DNA of 64,000 nt from Sphingobium xenophagum NBRC 107872 (GTDB taxonomy: Bacteria; Pseudomonadota; Alphaproteobacteria; Sphingomonadales; Sphingomonadaceae): assembly GCF_000367345.1 (NCBI RefSeq), contig NZ_BARE01000008.1, positions 1-64,000 of the forward strand, given 5' to 3'. Numbering within the stretch: position 1 is the first letter of the stretch; each line of letters opens with the position of its first letter. The position numbers and the translations under genes were made by a program. Shown in pieces: positions 17,426 to 25,175 of this stretch. Below the pieces are notes generated by a model. That model had not been told where the DNA came from. It saw only the letters and a list, made by a program, of their open reading frames with translations, and made no database searches.

Positions 17426-19291
17426 ATGATCAAATATCGCCAGGACATTGACGGGCTGCGTTCGCTGGCGATCTTGCCCGTGCTTTTCTTTCATCTTGGC
17501 GCGATCCGCCTGTTCCCCGGCGGCTTCGTTGGCGTGGACGTGTTTTTCGTGATCTCCGGCTATCTGATCACGAAGATCATCTATGACGACCTGTCCAATG
17601 AGCGATACAGTATCGCGCGTTTCTACGAACGCCGCATCAGGCGTATCGTCCCGGCGCTGATACCGGTCTATCTGTTCGTCTGCGTCGGCGCGCTGCTGCT
17701 ATATTTTCCGAGCGAAGGGCGGGAGATCGGGCGAACGGTGGTCAGTTCGATCTTCTTCGTTTCGAACATCCTGTTCTACGCAAAGTCGGGCTATTTCGAT
17801 GCCGGGGCCAAGACATCCCCGCTGCTGCACACCTGGTCGCTGTCGGTGGAGGAGCAATTCTACATCGTCCTGCCGCTGCTGCTGGTGCTGATCCTGCGCT
17901 TTGGCTTTGCCGTGCAGCGCTATGTGTTCGTGGCGCTGACGATCATCAGCTTCGTGGCATCCGTGGTGATGGTCCGGCTGCAACCCGAAGCGGCCTTCTA
18001 CCTGCTGCCGTTCCGGGCGTGGGAGCTGATGCTTGGATCGTTGATCTCGATCGGCGTGGTGCCCGCCATCCGCAGCCGCCCGCTGGCCGAAATCGTTGCG
18101 GGTGGCGGACTGTTGCTGATCATCGGGTCGATCCTGCTCATTTCGGAAAAAATGCCCTTTCCCGGCCTGCTGGCGGCGCCCGCCTGCCTTGGCGCGGCGG
18201 CGCTCATCCATGCGGGCGCCGGTTTCCAGACGCTTTCGACCCGCCTTTTGTCGCTGGCGCCGGCGCGCTTTGTGGGCCTCATATCCTATTCGCTCTATAT
18301 CTGGCATTGGCCGGTCATCGTATTTTATGCCTCGAGGACAGGCGAACTCGACAAGGCCGACAAGCTGATCCTGCTGGCTATCATCACGGCGCTTGCCATC
18401 CTGTCCTGGCGCTTTGTCGAACGGCCGTTCCGCAAACCCCATGGGGCCGATTCCCGCATGGGGCCGGTCTATGGCTGGGCGGTCGGCAGCTTCGTCGCGG
18501 TCACGGCGCTGGCCCTGCTGATCGCTCCGGCGCGCAAGGCGATATGGCCCGACTATGCCGTTCCCGAACAGATATTGGCGTTTCAGACGCCACCGCGCGC
18601 CGCCATGCGCAATGGCACCTGCTTCATCGCCAGCGGATCGGGCGCGCAGGATTATGACGCGGCCCAATGCCTGTCGTTGCGTGCCGGGGCGCGTAACGTC
18701 CTGCTGATCGGCGACAGTCATGCGGCGCATCTCTATGCCGGGCTGACCAAGGCGTTTCCCGATGTGCATTTCCTTCAGGCCAATGCTTCGGGCTGCATGC
18801 CGCTTGGCCGCTTTGCCGGGCCGGAGCGGTGCACGCAGGTCATCAGCAAGGCGTTCGATTTTGCCGCCGCCCATGGGAAGCAGCTCGACGGCGTGATCAT
18901 TTCCGCGCGCTGGAAAAAAGGCGACGCCCGCCGCATCGGCGACACCATCGCGCGGATCGGATCGGCCGTGCCCGTCACCATCGTCGGCCCCAGCGTCGAA
19001 TATCGACTGCCCTTGCCCAAAATATTGGCGCAGGCCTGGCCCGATCAAAGCGGCGGATCGTCCGCTTCTTTCCGGGGAGAACCGGGACCGGGTCTGGACA
19101 AGGCCATGCGGGTCGCGGTCGAGCGGGCGGGCGCGCGCTATATTTCGATGGAGGAGGCCATCTGTCCGGGGGGCACATGCCGCGTATGGGCAGGCCAGCA
19201 TATTCCGCTCCAGTTTGACGAAGGCCATCTGACGACCCAGGCATCGCATCTGATCGTCGCGCAGATCGCGCCGCAGTTCCGATTCCGATGA
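17426..19291 (+). CDS. Membrane acyltransferase (acyltransferase-3) with C-terminal SGNH domain, OafA-like
   Basis: A 621-residue protein likely to O-acylate (typically O-acetylate) a surface glycan. The N-terminal ~350 residues form about 10 membrane helices of the acyltransferase-3 family: YRQDIDGLRSLAILPVLFFH with the family's histidine, FVGVDVFFVISGYLIT, RFYERRIRRIVPAL, and HTWSLSVEEQFYIVLPLLL. The C-terminal third is a periplasmic SGNH domain with block I NVLLIGDSHAAHLY and a C-terminal DEGHL (D-x-x-H) pair. The ATG at 17426 follows a GGTGGGGG site; a GTG at 17417 is also in frame. Its stop overlaps the glycosyltransferase start by four bases, so the two are coupled. Confidence 0.93.
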   Translation: MIKYRQDIDGLRSLAILPVLFFHLGAIRLFPGGFVGVDVFFVISGYLITKIIYDDLSNERYSIARFYERRIRRIVPALIPVYLFVCVGALLLYFPSEGREIGRTVVSSIFFVSNILFYAKSGYFDAGAKTSPLLHTWSLSVEEQFYIVLPLLLVLILRFGFAVQRYVFVALTIISFVASVVMVRLQPEAAFYLLPFRAWELMLGSLISIGVVPAIRSRPLAEIVAGGGLLLIIGSILLISEKMPFPGLLAAPACLGAAALIHAGAGFQTLSTRLLSLAPARFVGLISYSLYIWHWPVIVFYASRTGELDKADKLILLAIITALAILSWRFVERPFRKPHGADSRMGPVYGWAVGSFVAVTALALLIAPARKAIWPDYAVPEQILAFQTPPRAAMRNGTCFIASGSGAQDYDAAQCLSLRAGARNVLLIGDSHAAHLYAGLTKAFPDVHFLQANASGCMPLGRFAGPERCTQVISKAFDFAAAHGKQLDGVIISARWKKGDARRIGDTIARIGSAVPVTIVGPSVEYRLPLPKILAQAWPDQSGGSSASFRGEPGPGLDKAMRVAVERAGARYISMEEAICPGGTCRVWAGQHIPLQFDEGHLTTQASHLIVAQIAPQFRFR

Positions 19292-20442
19292 CCCATATGT
19301 CGCCGCAGGCCGGGCAGCTTGATCTGCCGGAAAAGGGCAGACCGGAAAAGGGCAGAAAGGTCATGGTCCTGACGACCATGACCCATGCGTCGGGCGCGCC
19401 GATCGCCGCGCTGCGGCTGGCCGCCGGACTGGAGGCGAGCGGCCATGAGGTCAAGGCCGTGTTCCTGTATCACCGCGAGCCGATGAACGGCACGGACTAT
19501 CCGGCGCAAAAGCTGCTGGGCCATGTCCCCCGCACGCCCGTCGACATGATGCGGATCGTCGTGCGGCTATGGCGATGCCTGCGCGCGCACCGGCCCGACG
19601 TCATCATCATGTTCCTGCCGCTGGCATCGGTGGTCGGCGCAAATGTCGCGCGGCTGGCCGGAATTCGCCGCCGGATCATGTCCTTTCGCGTGCCGCGCGA
19701 CACCTATTCGCCGGTCATGCGCGCCGCCGACCGCCTGTCCGCATGGCTGGGCAGCTATACCGACGTCGTGGGCGTGTCGCGCGCGATGCTGGCCGGATGC
19801 GCGGCCTATCCCCGCTGGCTGCGCGATCGGGCCGTCGTCATCCATAACGGGCTGAAGGACTGGCCACGCAGCACGCTGGACAAGGGCGCGGCGCGCGCGC
19901 TGTTCGGCCTGCCGACAGATGGGCGGCTGGTCGGCGCGCTGGGCCGGCTGGAGGAACAGAAGAACCCCGAACTGCTGGTCGAAGCGCTCGCCCAATGTCC
20001 CGCTCATGTCCATCTGGTGCTGGCGGGCAGCGGCAGCCTGCATGACCGGGTCGTGGCATTGGCCGACAGCCTGGGCGTTCAGGACCGGCTGCATCTGCTG
20101 GGCGATGTCCCGCGCGACAAAGTCCCGCACCTGCTGGCGGCGATCGACCTTTTCGCCCAGCCATCGCGGTTTGAAGGGCAAAGCAACGCCCTGCTGGAGG
20201 CGTTGCATGCGGGCCTGCCCTGCCTGGTCAGCGATATTGCGGAACAGGTGGAAACGCTCGTCGGGGACGATGGGCGCGCCGCCGGGCAGGTGCTGCCGCT
20301 CGATGATCCCGCCGCCTGGGCGCGGGCCATGGCGGAAGAGGGGCAGGGCGCTGATCTGGACGCCATCATTGCCGAGCGCGCGGCCCTGTTCACCTTCGCC
20401 GCCATGATGCGGTCCTATAATGCGTTGCTGCGTGCGCGATGA
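19288..20442 (+). CDS. Glycosyltransferase family 4
   Basis: A 384-residue GT-B retaining glycosyltransferase. The N-terminal domain begins KVMVLTTMTHASGAPIAALR. In the C-terminal domain, VGALGRLEEQKNPELLVEAL and FAQPSRFEGQSNALLEALHAG give the E-x7-E nucleotide-sugar motif of GT4. It probably adds a sugar to a lipid-linked intermediate at the cytoplasmic face. Translation is coupled to the preceding acyltransferase. It is the only glycosyltransferase in this locus, so the rest of the glycan must be made elsewhere or lie outside the window. Sugar specificity is unknown. Confidence 0.9.
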   Translation: MTHMSPQAGQLDLPEKGRPEKGRKVMVLTTMTHASGAPIAALRLAAGLEASGHEVKAVFLYHREPMNGTDYPAQKLLGHVPRTPVDMMRIVVRLWRCLRAHRPDVIIMFLPLASVVGANVARLAGIRRRIMSFRVPRDTYSPVMRAADRLSAWLGSYTDVVGVSRAMLAGCAAYPRWLRDRAVVIHNGLKDWPRSTLDKGAARALFGLPTDGRLVGALGRLEEQKNPELLVEALAQCPAHVHLVLAGSGSLHDRVVALADSLGVQDRLHLLGDVPRDKVPHLLAAIDLFAQPSRFEGQSNALLEALHAGLPCLVSDIAEQVETLVGDDGRAAGQVLPLDDPAAWARAMAEEGQGADLDAIIAERAALFTFAAMMRSYNALLRAR

Positions 20443-20615
20443 TCGGGTGCCGACCAACCGCCTGCTGCACGGAATGCAGCCCTGCGCAGGATCAAATTCG
20501 CCGTAACGGAAGGAATGGCGATTGCATGGTGACGCCGCCTGCGTATAGCAGAGGCGTCGGGGATGCTGCACAGGCTTTTACGGCATTGCAGCGCTAGGAA
20601 ATCAGGAGCGGCTTT

Positions 20616-21200
20616 ATGAAACTGTTCGTCATTGGCTTTCCCAAGTCGGGTACGACTACGCTGCACAAGGCGCTGGAAGCCAGTGGCATGTCCACGCTTC
20701 ATTGGCGGCAGGGCGACAAATTCTTGGGCAAGATGATCTATGACGCCTATATGGCGGGTGAAGATCCATTGCGTGACTTTGGCAACATTGATTGCATCAC
20801 CCAGGCGGACGTGTGCCTGCCGCGGCACAAGCTGAATTACTGGCCGAACCTGGATTTCCAGATCATCGCGGCCATCCGGCGCTATCATCCCGATTGCCTG
20901 CTGGCGCTGAACTATCGTGATCCGGTCAAGGTGGTGTCGAGCATGAATCGCTGGCTGGACATGCGCAAACGCTTCATTGCGTCCGACATTCCCGGCCTGC
21001 CCAAGGGCTTTGGCGCCAAGGACAGCGAATTGCTGACCTGGATCGAGGGGCATTATGATGCCTGTCGCCGGTTGCTGGGGTCGGACCCCAAATTCTTCGA
21101 ATATGATATTGAAGACCCCAAGGCGCCGCAGATATTGAGCGAACGGCTGGGGGTCGAGCTTGCCTGGTGGGGCAAGGCCAATGTGAACGAGGCCGCCTGA
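20616..21200 (+). CDS. Short sulfotransferase-family protein
   Basis: A 194-residue cytosolic protein. FVIGFPKSGTTTLHKALEAS is the PAPS-binding P-loop (5'-PSB), and LNYRDPVKVVSSMNRW fits the 3'-phosphate-binding RDP...S element. It is shorter than most carbohydrate sulfotransferases (250-350 residues). An AGGAG site precedes the ATG. It sits between a glycosyltransferase and a flippase, so sulfation of the same glycan is plausible (inference). Related P-loop proteins of unknown activity also carry these motifs, so the reaction is unproven. Confidence 0.75.
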   Translation: MKLFVIGFPKSGTTTLHKALEASGMSTLHWRQGDKFLGKMIYDAYMAGEDPLRDFGNIDCITQADVCLPRHKLNYWPNLDFQIIAAIRRYHPDCLLALNYRDPVKVVSSMNRWLDMRKRFIASDIPGLPKGFGAKDSELLTWIEGHYDACRRLLGSDPKFFEYDIEDPKAPQILSERLGVELAWWGKANVNEAA

Positions 21201-21296
21201 GGGGACAGGCGTGCGGCCAGCCCGCTCGACGGGTTGTCAATCGATCGGATGAACCGGCCCGTTGTGGGCGGTGTAGGGGTAGCAGGGGCACATCCG

Positions 21297-22796
21297 ATGG
21301 CGACAGCGCGGCGACGGCAGATGCCATATTGGCTGGCGTCCATATTGACATATGGCTTCGTCAATGTGGTGACGCGCGGCGCAAGCGGCGTGCTGACGCT
21401 GCTCTACGCCTATCGCCTGACGCCCGGCGAACTGGGTTCCTACGCCATTTTGATCACCATCGCGGCGTTGATCGACGTCGTCACCAACCTGGGCGTGACC
21501 CAGGCCATCCTGCGGCAATATTTCGATTTCAAGCATGATGGCGACGCCGGGAAGGCCTTTCTGGCGCGGGTCATACGGCTGACCCGGCTGATCGGGCTGA
21601 CGCTGGTCGTCGTGGCGGGCCTCATCTGCCTGTCGATGTGGGACCATCTGGTCAGCAATCATCTGCCCAGCTGGCCCTATCTGCCGCTGATGCTGGTCTA
21701 TGCCTATGTCATGCGCAGCAGCAAGATTTTCGATATAGTCGCGCGCACGCTCGACAAGCCGGGCATGTTCGCCACCTATCGCCTGGTGCAGATGGCGGCG
21801 CTGATCCTGCTGTCGTTCCTGTTCGTGTTCCAGTTGCGCTGGGGCCTCCAGGGGGCTTTGCTGGCGACGGTCGGGTCGGCTGTTTTCGGTGCGGCGATCC
21901 GATCCTATCTGTTCCGCAACCAACTGCCTGCGTCCGGCCGGTCCGACCGATCGGAAATCACGGCGCTCTACAGCTACGGCCTGCCGCTCCTGCCGCGCGA
22001 ACTGGCGGAATGGGGCCGCATCCCCGCCCAGCGGCTGATCGTCGCGAGCGTCATGTCGGTCGCCGATGTCGGCATGTTCTTCCTGGGCAGTTCGATGGTC
22101 GCCATGCTGACCATGCTCACCGATTCGATCGAAATGTGGCTCAACCCGCAATATATGCGGTTGCGGACCAGCACGGGCGCGGACGTCAAGGCGCGGCTGC
22201 ACATGATCCGCCAGATGCTGCTGGGCGTGGTGACGCCGGTCTATATCGGGTCCATCCTGTTCCTGCCCGACATCATCCGGCTCGTCCTGCCGCCCGGCTA
22301 TGCAGCGACGCTGCCGATTCTGGGGCCGCTGCTGCTGGCATCCTATGTCCAGATCCAGTCGCAGTTTCAGCAGCGCCAGCTCCTGTTTCTCAAACGCACC
22401 GTCTCGGTTTCGGTCGTGACCATCTCCACCTCCGCGGCCTCGCTGGCGGCGGCCTATGTCGCGGGCGGCCATTGGGGCGTGCAGGGGGTTGCCTGGGCGG
22501 TCGCTTTGGTCTCGACCGTCGGGCTGATGGCGGGTCGGGGCGTCGTGAGCCGCTATGAGGAGAATGAACTCACCCTGTCATCGTCCCTGTGCGGCCTCCT
22601 CATCGTATTCCTGCCGGCGCTGGTCATGTCGTTGCGCGCCGACATGGCGTTCGAATGGATATGGGAAGGGGTGAAGATGCTATATCTTCTCCTGGCCACC
22701 ACGCTGGTCTTCCTGTTGTGGATGCGCGGCCATCTGGCCGAGCTTATGGGGGGCAAGGGCCAGAAAAAGAACAAAGGGATGGAGTCGGGCAAATGA
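21297..22796 (+). CDS. Wzx-type polysaccharide flippase (MATE/MOP superfamily)
   Basis: About 499 residues with 12-14 hydrophobic helices. It opens with SILTYGFVNVVTRGASGVLTLLYAYRLTPGELGSYAILITI, the usual O-antigen/teichoic-acid exporter start. Flippases of this class move lipid-linked oligosaccharides across the inner membrane. Upstream in-frame starts exist (TTG 21234, ATG 21249), but the ATG at 21297 has an AGGGG site and begins just before the first helix. Its stop overlaps the next acyltransferase by four bases. No Wzy polymerase or initiating transferase is seen nearby. Confidence 0.9.
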   Translation: MATARRRQMPYWLASILTYGFVNVVTRGASGVLTLLYAYRLTPGELGSYAILITIAALIDVVTNLGVTQAILRQYFDFKHDGDAGKAFLARVIRLTRLIGLTLVVVAGLICLSMWDHLVSNHLPSWPYLPLMLVYAYVMRSSKIFDIVARTLDKPGMFATYRLVQMAALILLSFLFVFQLRWGLQGALLATVGSAVFGAAIRSYLFRNQLPASGRSDRSEITALYSYGLPLLPRELAEWGRIPAQRLIVASVMSVADVGMFFLGSSMVAMLTMLTDSIEMWLNPQYMRLRTSTGADVKARLHMIRQMLLGVVTPVYIGSILFLPDIIRLVLPPGYAATLPILGPLLLASYVQIQSQFQQRQLLFLKRTVSVSVVTISTSAASLAAAYVAGGHWGVQGVAWAVALVSTVGLMAGRGVVSRYEENELTLSSSLCGLLIVFLPALVMSLRADMAFEWIWEGVKMLYLLLATTLVFLLWMRGHLAELMGGKGQKKNKGMESGK

Positions 22797-23836
22797 GCGG
22801 CCCAGCGATTGAGGCATCCGCAGCGCCAGAGGCGGCAAGCGCGCCCCAGAGCGCGCCGGAGCGGCCACGGCTCGCCCATCTGGACGTGGGCCGCGGCATC
22901 GCGATCCTGCTCGTCGTGATCTTTCACGCCTATCGCGGCTTTCTCAATGCCGGGACGGCGGGGGCCGGGTCGATCTGGCCGTTGCTCGACTATAGCGTCT
23001 ACATATTCCACATGGCCTTCTTCTTCATCGCGGCGGGCTATTGGGTGCCGCGCGCCTTGAAGAAGGGTAGAGGCCCTTATCTGAAGGACAAGCTGGCGAC
23101 GACCTGGTGGCCGGCCGTGCTCTGGTCGCTCATCTATATCCTCATCAACAACGTCATGGCCTCCTATGTGAACAAGGCTGTTCCCATGGACGATCTGTGG
23201 CGGATCCTGTTCTTTCCCGCCCTGCACTTCTGGTTTCTGGGCGTGCTGTTCCTGTTCTTCCTGTGCATGGCGATCAGCCGGAACCTTTCCTTCTGGCTGC
23301 TGGTCGCGGTGGTCGCCTGCGGACTGGTCGATGTCTTTCCGATGCGGGAAACCTTCGCGCGCTATTGCCATTTCGGGATATTCTTCGTTGCCGGGGCCAT
23401 ATTGTCCACCAACCGGTCGCAGATGACGGGCAAATGGTGGCCGATCGCTCTGGTCGTGCTGGGCGCCACGATCTGGCTGGGGTTCGACAGGGGGATTGGT
23501 CTCTATTCGGGCTGGCTGGTCCCTGGCGGCTTTGCGGGGATCATCCTGCTGCTGGCGCTGGCCCAGGCGATCGCGGGTTATCGCGTGGGACAAGTGCTGG
23601 GGTGGATCGGCCAACGATCGATGCCGATCTACGTCCTGCACATTCTGCCCATGTCGGCGGCGCGAATCATCTTGCATCGCGTCGCGCCGGATTTGAATCT
23701 GGATCTGCGAATCCTGATCGTTTCCACCTCCGGCCTGATTTTTTCGCTGATTGGCTATGCACTTGCGGCTCGACTGAACCTGTTGACCCTTACCGGGCTG
23801 GGCAAGGACAAATCGCGCATTGCCGTGGCGAACTAG
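22793..23836 (+). CDS. Membrane acyltransferase (acyltransferase-3), no SGNH domain
   Basis: A 347-residue multi-spanning acyltransferase-3 protein. After a ~25-residue Ala/Pro-rich N-terminus, HLDVGRGIAILLVVIFHAYRGF carries the family's histidine; VYIFHMAFFFIAAGYWVPRAL and the WIGQRSMPIYVLHILPMSA late helix follow. This form resembles NodX/ExoZ-type O-acetyl or succinyl transferases. It starts on an ATG overlapping the flippase stop (ATGA), so it probably acts on the same glycan. The frame extends 200 bases upstream inside the flippase gene, but that part is shadow sequence. Confidence 0.9.
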   Translation: MSGPAIEASAAPEAASAPQSAPERPRLAHLDVGRGIAILLVVIFHAYRGFLNAGTAGAGSIWPLLDYSVYIFHMAFFFIAAGYWVPRALKKGRGPYLKDKLATTWWPAVLWSLIYILINNVMASYVNKAVPMDDLWRILFFPALHFWFLGVLFLFFLCMAISRNLSFWLLVAVVACGLVDVFPMRETFARYCHFGIFFVAGAILSTNRSQMTGKWWPIALVVLGATIWLGFDRGIGLYSGWLVPGGFAGIILLLALAQAIAGYRVGQVLGWIGQRSMPIYVLHILPMSAARIILHRVAPDLNLDLRILIVSTSGLIFSLIGYALAARLNLLTLTGLGKDKSRIAVAN

Positions 23837-24313
23837 GACGTAAAATATAGATGACGGAACGCCGTTAAATTTTTTTTCATGCAAATTTCGCGCATGCGAG
23901 ATGATGCGGAATGACTTGACAAAATCGTAACGATGGAATCCAAACGGCGGATACATCCCCGACCGCGACCACAGGCTCGCGGCGTTTCGCTTCTACATCC
24001 CCTGAAATCCGCCGTTTCAAGGCGTCATCGGTCGCATCGTCCCGCGCATGACTGTTGCTGTCGAGTCGATTGTTGCGGCGGCATGGACCCGCGGGGCCGG
24101 TTTGCGGGAAATATGACAATCTATGCTTACTGTCTCAAATAGAGGCAATCTCGCAATAGCGTAACGGCGAAGCATTGACGTGATATAGTTACCAAGTTAC
24201 TAACGCCCCGCGGACAATGAGGCAGCAAACGTCTCTGGCTATAACCGCTTGAAGCAGTGAAATGAATTCGCGGGCGCAGCAGTTGAGCAACATTAACTAA
24301 CAGGAGATGTCTT
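23837..24313. other. Intergenic region upstream of the small RTX gene
   Basis: There are 477 bases without a supportable gene, AT-richer than the flanks, including a T8 run near 23871 and TTGACA at 23916-23921 without a good -10. Probably 5' regulatory sequence of the small RTX gene. Confidence 0.4.
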
Positions 24314-24727
24314 ATGGCAGTCATTAAGGGTACGCCGGGCAACGGCAACACCGCAGACGATCTGACCGGCACCGATGCCGCAGACCAGATTGCGGGTGGC
24401 GACGGCAATGACCGGATTCGTGGCGGTTTGGGGGATGATTCCATCTCCGGCGGCGCTGGCGACGATGGCATCACCGGCAACCAGGGCGACGACCTGCTGT
24501 TCGGTGGCGACGGCAATGACGACCTCAATGGCGGCGCGGACTATGACACCGCCCAATATCGTGGCGCGCTGAGCGACTACACCATCTATCTGAACGATCG
24601 TGGCGAAGTCATCGTCATCGACAATGTCGGTAGCGATGGTCGCGACACGCTCAAGAACATCGAAGCTCTGAAGTTCTGGGAAAACGGCGCGTACAAGACC
24701 TACGCAATCGCCGACATTCTTCCCTGA
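24314..24727 (+). CDS. Small RTX calcium-binding protein
   Basis: A 137-residue protein made almost wholly of RTX units at residues ~15-80 (GGDGNDRIRGGLGDDSISGG; GNQGDDLLFGGDGNDDLNGG). A ~55-residue C-terminal segment ends KTYAIADILP. There is no signal peptide and no recognisable enzymatic domain. The C-terminal tail resembles that of the 819-residue RTX protein (KKTYALDDILVG), as expected of substrates of one type I exporter. A good AGGAG site precedes the ATG, with a long untranslated region upstream. It could be a matrix Ca-binding protein or a stand-alone R-module like those of AlgE epimerases (inference). Confidence 0.85.
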   Translation: MAVIKGTPGNGNTADDLTGTDAADQIAGGDGNDRIRGGLGDDSISGGAGDDGITGNQGDDLLFGGDGNDDLNGGADYDTAQYRGALSDYTIYLNDRGEVIVIDNVGSDGRDTLKNIEALKFWENGAYKTYAIADILP

Positions 24728-24804
24728 TCTAGCTGGGCTATTCGGCTGGCGCAGACCAACAGGGCTGCACCAGTCGATTTGCCTGCCTTCATCTTGTGAA
24801 CAGT

Positions 24805-24854
24805 AAATTGCCGCTGACGCTGGGGATATGATCCACCAGAGTCAGCGGCAATTT
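24805..24854. terminator. 14-bp inverted repeat downstream of the small RTX gene
   Basis: AAATTGCCGCTGAC at 24805-24818 is exactly complementary to 24841-24854. The 22-base interior can itself pair partly (GGAT/ATCC). It is likely the terminator of the small RTX gene. Confidence 0.6.
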
Positions 24855-25175
24855 GCTTTGGCGCTCCACAGCGTGCCTCTACGCCTTGCAGGCCTATCGC
24901 GACTTACGTATTTTCATCTTTGCCGCTGGCAAATCATCCCCTGGCGGATGGATTGCAAAGCCGTTGCATCCCTGCAAAGGCAGGAATGAGGGCAGGGGGC
25001 ATCGGTCGCATGATTGGCGCCCCTGTAACGGATAGCCCTGTATCGGTTAGCTCTGTGTCGGATTGGTTCTGTGCCAGATTAACACGCGCTTGGTGACGGC
25101 AGGATGGATGTGTGGTGCGGGGCCGACTATCGGCAGGTGGCTGGCGCTAAATGCCTTTGGGGGGCGAGCAGATAG
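24855..25175. other. Intergenic region before the second OafA-like gene
   Basis: About 320 bases with no supportable gene. It contains four imperfect 15-bp tandem units (25021-25080, listed separately) and probably the promoter of the acyltransferase/type I secretion operon. Confidence 0.4.
25021..25080 (+). repeat. Four imperfect 15-bp direct repeats
   Basis: Consecutive units ccctgtaacggatag, ccctgtatcggttag, ctctgtgtcggattg and g/ttctgtgccagatt share a YYCTGTnnCRGnTT core. They lie ~95 bases upstream of the acyltransferase start and may be a regulator-binding array or decayed minisatellite. Confidence 0.5.

Noticed and set aside
17023..17451. 142-codon + strand frame in the gap before the first OafA-like gene
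   Set aside because: No ribosome site or recognisable family; it overlaps the acyltransferase start and has atypical composition for the neighbourhood.
22589..22792. Upstream extension of the 22793 acyltransferase frame
   Set aside because: It lies wholly within the flippase gene in another frame; the ATGA overlap at 22793 is the natural start.
24853..25035. 60-codon frame before the second OafA-like gene
   Set aside because: Begins inside the terminator hairpin, has no ribosome site, and ends in the tandem repeats; judged chance.
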